NCBI GenBank assembly: GCA_934572535.1
Contig: CAKTLJ010000005.1
Coordinates: 1-64,000 of the forward strand
Source: an uncultured Eubacteriales bacterium
GTDB lineage: Bacteria > Bacillota > Clostridia > Oscillospirales > Oscillospiraceae
DNA: 64,000 bases
Reading direction: 5' to 3'
The position numbers and the translations under genes were made by a program. The notes under the pieces are model-generated. The model did not search any database and was not told where the DNA came from. It saw only the letters and a list, made by a program, of their open reading frames with translations. Below, in pieces: positions 57,757 through 64,000 of the stretch (position 1 is the stretch's first letter; every line of letters begins with the position of its first letter).

Positions 57757-59040
57757 TCAAACGTTGTCCAGCGCCTGGGTCAGGTCAGCGATCAGGTCGT
57801 TCACATCCTCGATGCCCACAGACAGGCGGATCAGGTCAGGGGACACACCGGCCGCCTCCAGCTCCTCGTCGGACATCTGGCGGTGGGTAGCGGAAGCGGG
57901 GTGCAGGACGCAGGTCTTGGCGTCGGCCACATGGGTGGCGATGGAGGCCAGCTTCAGACCGGCCATGAAGGTCTCGGCCGCCTTGCGCCCGCCCTTCACG
58001 CCGAAGGTGACCACGCCGCAGGTGCCGTTGGGCAGGTACTTCTGCGCCATCTCGTGGTTCTTGTCCCCTTCCAGGCCGGGATAGGTGACCCAGGCCACCT
58101 TGGGGTGGTCCTTTACGAACTGGGCCACAGCCAGCGCGTTGGCGCAGTGCTGGGGCATCCGCAGGTGGAGGGTCTCCAGGCCCACGTTCAGCAGGTAGGC
58201 GTTCATGGGCGCGGGCGTGCTGCCGAAGTCCCGCATGAGCTGAACGGTGGCCTTGGTGATGAAGGCCCCGCCCAGGCCGAAGCGCTCGGTGTAGGTCACG
58301 CCGTGGTAGCTCTCGTCGGGGGTGCAGAGGCCGGGAAACTTGTCGGGGTACTTGGTCCAGTCGAAATTGCCGCTGTCCACGATGGCCCCGCCCACCTGGT
58401 TGGCATGGCCGTCCATATACTTGGTGGTGGAGTGGGTGACGATGTCGGCCCCCCACTCGAAGGGACGGCAGTTGATGGGGGTGGGGAAGGTGTTGTCGAT
58501 GATCAGGGGAACGCCGTGGGCATGGGCTGCCTTGGCGAACTTCTCAATGTCCAGAACGGTCAGCGCGGGGTTGGCGATGGTCTCGCCGAAGACCGCCTTG
58601 GTCTCGGGGCGGAAGGCCGCCTCCAGCTCCTCCTGGGAGCAGCCGGGGTCCACGAAGGTGAAGTGGATGCCCATGCGCTTCATGGTCACGGCAAAGAGGT
58701 TGAAGGTCCCGCCGTAGATGGTGGCGGAGGCCACCACATGGTCCCCGGCGGAGCAGATGTTGAAGATGGCGAAGAAGTTGGCGGCCTGGCCGGAAGAGGT
58801 CAGCATAGCGGCGGTGCCCCCCTCCAGGGCGCAGATCTTCGCCGCCACCCGGTCGCTGGTGGGGTTCTGGAGCCGGGTGTAGAAGTAGCCCTCGGCCTCC
58901 AGGTCGAAGAGCTTGCCCATGGCCTCGCTGGTCCCGTAGCGGAAGGTGGTGCTCTGGATGATGGGGATGTTTCTGGGCTCGCCGCTCTCAGGCACGTAAC
59001 CGGCGTGCAGGCAGTTGGTCCCTCTCTTGTAGTTGCTCAT
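57757..59040 (-). CDS. metY: O-acetylhomoserine aminocarboxypropyltransferase
   Basis: PLP enzyme of the Cys/Met metabolism family that makes homocysteine from O-acetylhomoserine and sulfide. The 427-aa protein has YTRLQNPTSDRVAAKICALEGG, SGQAANFFAIFNICSAGDHVV, and the PLP lysine in THSTTKYMDGHANQVGG, with PHPSS-like C-terminal VLHPASATHRQMSDEEL. Length above 420 aa and the inserted region (FDWTKYPDKFPGLCTPDESYHG) separate it from MetB/MetC. It has its own strong promoter and heads the metY-EamA-rluA operon. Confidence 0.94.
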   Translation of the reverse strand: MSNYKRGTNCLHAGYVPESGEPRNIPIIQSTTFRYGTSEAMGKLFDLEAEGYFYTRLQNPTSDRVAAKICALEGGTAAMLTSSGQAANFFAIFNICSAGDHVVASATIYGGTFNLFAVTMKRMGIHFTFVDPGCSQEELEAAFRPETKAVFGETIANPALTVLDIEKFAKAAHAHGVPLIIDNTFPTPINCRPFEWGADIVTHSTTKYMDGHANQVGGAIVDSGNFDWTKYPDKFPGLCTPDESYHGVTYTERFGLGGAFITKATVQLMRDFGSTPAPMNAYLLNVGLETLHLRMPQHCANALAVAQFVKDHPKVAWVTYPGLEGDKNHEMAQKYLPNGTCGVVTFGVKGGRKAAETFMAGLKLASIATHVADAKTCVLHPASATHRQMSDEELEAAGVSPDLIRLSVGIEDVNDLIADLTQALDNV

Positions 59041-59117
59041 AACCTGTGGTCCTCCTTGCTCTGGATCATCAGGGGAGATCCCCCTGTGTTTTATACGAAA
59101 AAACAGGATAATGTAGG

Positions 59118-59146
59118 ATTATACTTCCATCCCCCCAATTGGTCAA
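59118..59146 (-). promoter_or_regulatory. Sigma-A promoter of metY
   Basis: On the minus strand TTGACC (59146-59141) and consensus TATAAT (59123-59118) are 17 bases apart. The leader is about 70 bases and shows no S-box. Confidence 0.83.
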
Positions 59147-59249
59147 TCCCCTCGATTCCTTTTATTTATAGGTGAAAGCCCGATAACCCGCCCTCCTAGG
59201 CGCGTAAACACGCTGTTTTTTTGTGGAATCAGTGGATAATCCCCATTTA

Positions 59250-59267
59250 TTTCTACTTGTTTTTACG
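59250..59267 (+). repeat. Upstream element shared with hydrogenase unit 1 (copy 2)
   Basis: TTTCTACTTGTTTTTACG differs at one base from 40458-40475. It ends 44 bases before the -35 box of hydrogenase operon 2. The rest of the 59147-59487 gap is AT-rich and holds no other gene I can support. Confidence 0.55.
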
Positions 59268-59311
59268 AAATTATAGACATTTTTTCGCATTCAGGCCACA
59301 ATGAATATCTA

Positions 59312-59340
59312 TTGCTTTTTCCCTGTCAAAATACTATAAT
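59312..59340 (+). promoter_or_regulatory. Sigma-A promoter of hydrogenase operon 2
   Basis: TTGCTT (59312-59317) and consensus TATAAT (59335-59340) are 17 bases apart. The leader is about 140 bases. Confidence 0.8.
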
Positions 59341-59487
59341 TATTGTACTCAAAAGACACCCACCGGGACGTTTGCTCCCGGCCTACCCGAAAATAGAAGT
59401 CCCCCCGATTAGGCAACGAGATGTCCCATGCCTGTGGCTGTCCGCCGTGAACAGGGGCAAATTTATCGCAACAGGAGTGATTCGATT

Positions 59488-61317
59488 TTGAGCAGGCTTA
59501 GTATCACCCCCTGGGAAAACGCCCAGCGCACGGTGGATGATCTGTACGCCGACATGGAGCGGCGCATTTCCTCCGCCCCCTGCGGAAACTGTCCCGTGGA
59601 GTTGACCAGCGCCTTTTTGAAGCTTTGTCTGGCCCAGAGCTGCGGCAAATGTGTCCCCTGCCGCATCGGCCTTGACCGCCTGTCCGACCTGCTGGATCGG
59701 CTGCTGGACGGGCAGGGCTCCGAGGCTGACATGGAGACCATCCTCCGCTCTGCCCAGGCCATTGTAGACAGCGCGGACTGCGCCATTGGCTTTGAGGCGG
59801 CCCAGATGGTCCTGGACGGCTACGTGGCCTTCCACGACGACTACATGGCCCACGCTATCCACGGAAGCTGCACCGCAAACTTCAAGAGCGTCCCCTGCGT
59901 GGAGCTATGTCCCGCCCACGTGGACGTTCCCGGCTATATCTCTCTGGTCGGCGAGGAGCGCTACGAGGACGCCATCCGCCTCATCCGCAAAGACAATCCC
60001 TTCCCCTCGGTCTGTGGTCTCATCTGCGAACACCCCTGCGAGACCCACTGCCGCCGCTCCATCGTGGACGCGCCCCTGAACATCCGGGGCATCAAGCGCT
60101 TTGCCGTGGACCACGTGGACCACGTCCCCGCCCCGGCCTGCGCCCCGCCCACCGGCAAGCACATCGCCATCGTAGGCGGCGGCCCCTCCGGCCTGACGGC
60201 CGCCTATTTCCTGTCCCTCATGGGACACAGAGTCACCGTATTTGAAAAGAACGACAAGCTGGGCGGTATGCTGCGCTACGGCATCCCCAGCTACCGTCTG
60301 CCCGGCTCCTACCTGGATCGGGACATCGACTGCATCCTCTCCACCGGCGTGGAGGTCAAGCTGGACTGCACCATCGGAAAGGACGTCACCCTGGAGCAGC
60401 TTCGCCAGGAGCACGACAGCGTGTATCTGGCCATCGGCGCTGCCCTCCACAAGCCCCTGGGCATCCCCGGGGAGGAGTCCCAGGGCGTCCTGGCCGCCAT
60501 TGAGCTGCTGGACACCACCACCCGCAAGGCAAAGCCCAACTTCACCGGCCAGCGCGTGGTCATCGTGGGCGGCGGCAACGTGGCGATGGACGCCACCCGC
60601 ACCGCCGTCCGTCTGGGCGCCGCCTCGGTGAAGTGCGTCTACCGCCGCCGGATCTCCGACATGACCGCCCTGCCCGAAGAGGTGGAGGGCGCGATGGCCG
60701 AGGGCTGCGAGATCCTCCCCCTGAAGGCTCCGGTCCGGGTGGAGACCTCCACCAGCGGCCGCGTCACCGGTCTGGCTGTCCAGCCCCAGGTCATCGGTGA
60801 GGTCAAGGGCGGGCGACCCTCTCCCCGCAACGCCGACCAGCCCGAGGAGCTCATCCCCTGCGACATCATCCTCATGGCCGTGGGACAGCGGGTGGACTCC
60901 GACCCCTTCGTCCGGGAGGGCATCCCCGCCAAGGGGGGCACCATCGTGGCAGGTCCCGACGGCAGCGTCCCCGGCCTGGACGGGGTCTTCTCCGGCGGCG
61001 ACTGCGTCTCCGGCCCCGCCACCGTCATCCTGGCCATCGAGGCCGGCAAGGTGGCTGCCGCCAGTATCGATGAATACCTGGGCTGCCACACCGACATCTC
61101 CGCCAACCTGGAGATCCCCCCCGCTCCCTTCCGCCTGAAACAGGCCACCGGCCGTATCGACCTGACCGAACGCGAGGCCAGTTGGCGGAAAAACGACTTC
61201 GAACTCATGGAAAACTGCATGTCTGAGCAGGAAATGGCCCAGGAATGCAGCCGCTGCCTGCGCTGTGACCACTATGGCCACGCCGGCTTCAAGGGAGGGA
61301 GAAAAACCACATGGTAA
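59488..61317 (+). CDS. HydB iron-sulfur stub fused to a GltD-type flavoprotein
   Basis: A 609-aa protein. Residues about 1-125 equal only the C-terminal [4Fe-4S] domain of NuoF/HydB (CGKCVPCRIG, Cys52, 55, 58, and Cys98); the FMN/NADH domain is missing. From about 130 it is GltD-like: Cys137/141, Cys176/180/184/188, FAD loop VGGGPSGLTAAY (229-240), second nucleotide loop VGGGNVAMDATRTAVRLGA, and C-terminal CSRCLRCD. I prefer TTG 59488, with AGGAG ten bases upstream and the natural N-terminus MSRLSITPWENAQ; an ATG at 59428 would add 20 basic residues without a ribosome site. It overlaps hydA by seven bases. Confidence 0.9.
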   Translation: MSRLSITPWENAQRTVDDLYADMERRISSAPCGNCPVELTSAFLKLCLAQSCGKCVPCRIGLDRLSDLLDRLLDGQGSEADMETILRSAQAIVDSADCAIGFEAAQMVLDGYVAFHDDYMAHAIHGSCTANFKSVPCVELCPAHVDVPGYISLVGEERYEDAIRLIRKDNPFPSVCGLICEHPCETHCRRSIVDAPLNIRGIKRFAVDHVDHVPAPACAPPTGKHIAIVGGGPSGLTAAYFLSLMGHRVTVFEKNDKLGGMLRYGIPSYRLPGSYLDRDIDCILSTGVEVKLDCTIGKDVTLEQLRQEHDSVYLAIGAALHKPLGIPGEESQGVLAAIELLDTTTRKAKPNFTGQRVVIVGGGNVAMDATRTAVRLGAASVKCVYRRRISDMTALPEEVEGAMAEGCEILPLKAPVRVETSTSGRVTGLAVQPQVIGEVKGGRPSPRNADQPEELIPCDIILMAVGQRVDSDPFVREGIPAKGGTIVAGPDGSVPGLDGVFSGGDCVSGPATVILAIEAGKVAAASIDEYLGCHTDISANLEIPPAPFRLKQATGRIDLTEREASWRKNDFELMENCMSEQEMAQECSRCLRCDHYGHAGFKGGRKTTW

Positions 61318-63029
61318 CACTGACTATCGACAAAAAGACCGTCACCGTGCCGGACGGCTCCACCATCTTGGACGCCGCCAGGCAGGCTGACATCATGATC
61401 CCCACCCTCTGCTACCTGCGGGACGTCAACGAAGTGGCCTCCTGCCGCATCTGCGCCGTGGAGGTCGAGGGCGTGGACAAACTGGCCACCGCCTGCAACA
61501 CGCTGGCGGAAAACGGCATGGTGGTCCACACCAACACCCAGCGGGTCCGCGTCACCCGAAAGACCAACGTGGAGCTCATTCTGTCCCAGCACGTGGACCA
61601 CTGCGTCACCTGTGTGCGCAGCGGCAACTGCACCTTGCAGACCCTCTCCAAGGACATGAACATCCAGGACGTCCCCTTCTCCCAGAGCGCCGCCCGGCGA
61701 CCCTGGGATCCCACCCTGCCCATCCTCCGCGACAGCACCAAGTGCATCAAATGTCTGCGCTGCGTCTCGATCTGCGACCGGGTCCAGTCCCTGCACGTCT
61801 GGGAGGTCACCGGCTCCGGCTCCCACACCAACATCCGCGTCCGGGGCGGCCTGCGGATGGACGAGGTCAACTGCTCCCTGTGCGGCCAGTGCATCACCCA
61901 CTGTCCCGTGGGCGCGCTCCGGGAGCGGGACGACACCGAGAAGGTCTTCGCCGCCCTGGCCGACCCCCAGAAGACGGTCGTCTTCCAGGTGGCCCCCGCC
62001 GTCCGCGCCGCCTGGGCTGACAGCCTGGGGCTGCCGCCGAAGCTGGCCACTGAAAAACGGATGGTCGCCGCCATCCGGGCCTTGGGGGCGGACTACGTCT
62101 TTGACACCAGCTTCTCCGCCGACCTGACCATCATGGAGGAGAGCAGCGAGTTCATCCAGCGTCTGACCAACCCCGGCCAGTACCCCATGCCCATGTTCAC
62201 CTCCTGCTGCCCCGGCTGGGTCCGCTTCCTGAAGCTGGAGTACCCAGACATGGTCCCCCATCTGTCCACCGCCAAGAGCCCCCAGCAGATGTTCGGCGCG
62301 GTGACCAAGAGCTACTTTGCCGAAAAGATCGGCGTGGACCCCGAGGACATCTGCTGCGTGTCCATCATGCCCTGCACCGCCAAGAAGTACGAGAGCAGCG
62401 TGCGCGAGGTCAACGACGCCGCCTTCCGGGACGTAGACACGGTCCTGACCACCCGGGAGCTGGTCCGTATGCTCCGCGCCTTCCAGGTGAACGTCCGCGC
62501 CCTGCCCGAAGAGGACTTTGACACGACCATGGGCACCCGCACCGGCGCGGGCCTCATCTTCGGCGCGGCCGGCGGCGTCATGGAGGCCGCCCTGCGCACC
62601 GCGCACTACCTCATCACCGGTCAGAACCCCGACCCCGACGCCTTCCGGGAGGTCCGCGGGTCCGGCGGCTGGCGCGACGCCACCTTTGAGATCGACGGGA
62701 CCACCGTCCGTCTGGCCGTCATCAGCGGTCTGGGCAACGCCCGGGAGCTGATCCATGCCATCCAGAGCGGCAGGGTTCAGTACGACTTCGTAGAGGTCAT
62801 GTCCTGCCCCGGCGGCTGTGCCGGCGGCGGCGGGCAGCCCATCCGGGACGGCCTGGAGCTGGCCGGACCGCGAAGCTCCCAGCTGTATGACCTGGACGCC
62901 GCAAACCCGCTCCGCTTCTCCCACGAGAACCCCGAGATCCAGACCCTCTATCAAGAGTATCTGGAAAAGCCGCTGAGTCCCAAGGCCCACCACCTGCTCC
63001 ACTCGGACAAGAGCGAGTGGACCCTCTAA
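61311..63029 (+). CDS. hydA: [FeFe] hydrogenase catalytic subunit HydA (unit 2)
   Basis: A 572-aa H-cluster enzyme paralogous to the one at 44387. It has the [2Fe-2S] domain (Cys34, 45, 48, 62), the His94/Cys98/101/107 cluster, and two ferredoxin clusters (Cys145, 148, 151, 155 and 188, 191, 194, 198). H-cluster ligands are Cys299, Cys354, Cys499 and Cys503. TSCCPGW keeps the proton-relay Cys300 that unit 1 lacks. The [2Fe-2S] and HCCC domains align with unit 1, so the two arose by duplication. No hydC or full hydB accompanies it; electrons presumably come through the GltD fusion. Confidence 0.97.
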   Translation: MVTLTIDKKTVTVPDGSTILDAARQADIMIPTLCYLRDVNEVASCRICAVEVEGVDKLATACNTLAENGMVVHTNTQRVRVTRKTNVELILSQHVDHCVTCVRSGNCTLQTLSKDMNIQDVPFSQSAARRPWDPTLPILRDSTKCIKCLRCVSICDRVQSLHVWEVTGSGSHTNIRVRGGLRMDEVNCSLCGQCITHCPVGALRERDDTEKVFAALADPQKTVVFQVAPAVRAAWADSLGLPPKLATEKRMVAAIRALGADYVFDTSFSADLTIMEESSEFIQRLTNPGQYPMPMFTSCCPGWVRFLKLEYPDMVPHLSTAKSPQQMFGAVTKSYFAEKIGVDPEDICCVSIMPCTAKKYESSVREVNDAAFRDVDTVLTTRELVRMLRAFQVNVRALPEEDFDTTMGTRTGAGLIFGAAGGVMEAALRTAHYLITGQNPDPDAFREVRGSGGWRDATFEIDGTTVRLAVISGLGNARELIHAIQSGRVQYDFVEVMSCPGGCAGGGGQPIRDGLELAGPRSSQLYDLDAANPLRFSHENPEIQTLYQEYLEKPLSPKAHHLLHSDKSEWTL

Positions 63030-63045
63030 GCGTAAACACGATGCC

Positions 63046-63080
63046 AAAAGGGCAAAGGAGTTCGCCTCCTTTGCCCTTTT
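63046..63080 (+). terminator. Terminator of hydrogenase operon 2
   Basis: A perfect 15-bp stem (63046-63060 with 63066-63080) with a TTCGC loop. The A-run on its left side could also serve the convergent GerMN gene. Confidence 0.88.
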
Positions 63081-63101
63081 CGTATCCAGTATGCAGCGCG
63101 G

Positions 63102-63593
63102 TCACGGGTCTTCCTCCATGGGAAGCAGGCGGGTCCGCACGTCGTCGGCGGTGAGCCGCTGGTGGTCCCGGTAGGAGAGCAGCTTTCCCTCGGCGGTGAT
63201 CATCACCGTATCCACCGCGTCCAGCTGGGTGAGCGTCAGCACCACGCTGTAGTCCGCCAGGGTCAGCGCGATGCCGGACAGATTCCCATAGCGGCCGGAA
63301 AGATCCACGGTGAGCAGGCCGTTCTCCAGGGTCCACCCCCGCAGGGTCACGCCGTCGGGGATGGCCCGCAGCAGGCCCTCCTCACTTGGGCCGTCGAGCA
63401 GGCTGTTCAGCAGCCCTTCCACCACATCCTCCTCCGGGGAGAGGGTACGCCGCTCGGCCACCAGCGCGGCCTCCCGCTCGGAGTCCCAAGCGAGAAAATA
63501 CACGTCGTAGGCGTTTCCTGCGCCGCTCTGCCCGACGCAGCCGGAGAGCAGAACGAGGGCGAGGAGAACCAGGACCGACAGAGCCTTCCTCAT
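63102..63593 (-). CDS. GerMN-domain lipoprotein
   Basis: A 163-aa lipoprotein with signal peptide MRKALSVLVLLALVLLSGC (lipobox LLSGC). A GerMN domain fills the rest (EEDVVEGLLNSLLDGPSEEGLLRAIPDGVTLRGWTLENGLLTVDLS, then LTLTQLDAVDTVMITAEGK). GerMN domains occur in the germination protein GerM and in lipoproteins beside two-component systems (LpqB-like). Here it overlaps the kinase gene by four bases, so it probably modulates or is regulated by that sensor. Confidence 0.9.
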   Translation of the reverse strand: MRKALSVLVLLALVLLSGCVGQSGAGNAYDVYFLAWDSEREAALVAERRTLSPEEDVVEGLLNSLLDGPSEEGLLRAIPDGVTLRGWTLENGLLTVDLSGRYGNLSGIALTLADYSVVLTLTQLDAVDTVMITAEGKLLSYRDHQRLTADDVRTRLLPMEEDP

Positions 63594-64000
63594 GGGGATC
63601 CCTCCTTCCAGACGGGCAGGTAAACGGTAAAGACCGTGCCGCCCCCTTCCCGGGGGGCCACGGAGATCTGTCCGCCGTGGCTGCGCACGGTGTCCCGGAC
63701 GATGGACAGGCCCAGGCCGGTGCCGCCGGCGGCCCGGGAGCGGGCCTTGTCCACCCGATAGAACCGCTCAAAGATCCGGTCCATGTCCTCCCGGAGGATC
63801 CCCACGCCGGTGTCCGCCACCTCCAGACGGATCCGCTCCCCTTCCCGGGCTGTGGTCACGAGGACCTTCCCGCCGGGCACATTGTATTTGATGGCATTCT
63901 CCATGAGATTGCGGAAGATCTGGTCCACATCCTCCCGGCTGCACCGGGCCACGCAGTCCGACTCCAGGTCCTTCTCCAGGGCGACCTGGGCCTCCTCGGC
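63590..64000 (-). CDS. Sensor histidine kinase, C-terminal part (runs off the window)
   Basis: The last 136 codons of a histidine kinase gene, open at the window edge. The ATPase domain shows the N-box NLMENAIKYN, G1 DTGVGI, F-box FERFYRVD and G2 GGTGLGLSIV, in the PhoR/ResE-like arrangement. The phospho-accepting His domain and sensor lie beyond 64000. It is followed directly by a GerMN lipoprotein. Confidence 0.95.
   Translation of the reverse strand, partial: AEEAQVALEKDLESDCVARCSREDVDQIFRNLMENAIKYNVPGGKVLVTTAREGERIRLEVADTGVGILREDMDRIFERFYRVDKARSRAAGGTGLGLSIVRDTVRSHGGQISVAPREGGGTVFTVYLPVWKEGSP

Noticed and set aside
44387..63029. Hydrogenase maturation genes hydE, hydF or hydG near the hydrogenases
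   Set aside because: The only radical SAM protein in the window is MoaA; no HydE-, HydF- or HydG-like gene is present.
1..64000. CRISPR arrays, insertion sequences, prophage or integrase genes
   Set aside because: No regularly spaced repeats, transposase, integrase or phage structural genes were found on either strand.

Overview
The window looks like the chromosome of a GC-rich, anaerobic, spore-forming Firmicute of the Oscillospiraceae type (relatives of Flavonifractor, Lawsonibacter or Intestinimonas). The signs are Firmicutes gene order (phoH-ybeY-era-yqzL-recO; yqfC-yqfD; coaD-rsmD), strong AGGAGG ribosome sites, an alaS T-box leader, HPr with both His15 and Ser46, sporulation proteins YqfC and YqfD, a GerMN lipoprotein, rubrerythrin and two [FeFe] hydrogenases. 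The genus assignment is inference. I found no insertion sequence, prophage, CRISPR array or rRNA.

Layout. (1) 134-12588, all minus strand: housekeeping genes (DivIVA-like protein, coaD, rsmD, uvrC, ptsH, mutS2, recO, a YqzL-like gene, a fused ybeY-era gene, phoH, yqfD, yqfC and two small membrane proteins). (2) 12858-18051: an oxidative citrate branch; citrate synthase is divergent from aconitase plus isocitrate dehydrogenase, giving 2-oxoglutarate. (3) 18173-20481: a MerR-controlled cassette (flavin oxidoreductase, broken carboxymuconolactone-decarboxylase gene, alpha/beta hydrolase). (4) 20559-33850: a molybdenum and selenium block. moaC-moaA-MOSC-mog meets a minus operon running modABC, a MoeA-like gene, xdhC, selD, yedF, a DUF3343 gene and a cysteine desulfurase. 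A divergent plus operon carries a Crp/Fnr regulator, yqeC, yqeB and mocA. Together these match the maturation system of selenium-dependent molybdenum hydroxylases, but no hydroxylase lies in the window. (5) 33887-40248: tRNA-Thr, tsaD, two GNAT genes, polA and a DUF4234/SHOCT membrane protein. (6) 40510-46204: hydrogenase operon 1, made of a HydC-like subunit, a HydB protein fused to a GltD-type flavoprotein, and HydA, behind a promoter with a Rex-like operator at the start site. (7) 46341-59040: acyltransferase, rubrerythrin, rnmV-holA-comEC-XRE (comEC frameshifted), HIT and cupin genes, alaS with T-box, pseudouridine synthase, EamA transporter and metY. (8) 59488-63029: hydrogenase operon 2, a stub of the HydB iron-sulfur region fused to GltD, plus a second HydA. 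(9) 63102-64000: GerMN lipoprotein and the 3' end of a sensor kinase gene.

Most notable are the two paralogous hydrogenase units in which a GltD-type pyridine-nucleotide flavoprotein is fused to all or part of HydB. In unit 1 this module takes the place of the usual C-terminal ferredoxin domain of HydB, which suggests hydrogen metabolism wired to two pyridine-nucleotide sites. A near-match Rex operator in unit 1, and an 18-base element shared by both upstream regions, suggest redox control. Other points of interest are the in-frame YbeY-Era fusion, a predicted NAD-type cofactor site in isocitrate dehydrogenase, and a perfect palindrome between the divergent molybdenum/selenium operons.
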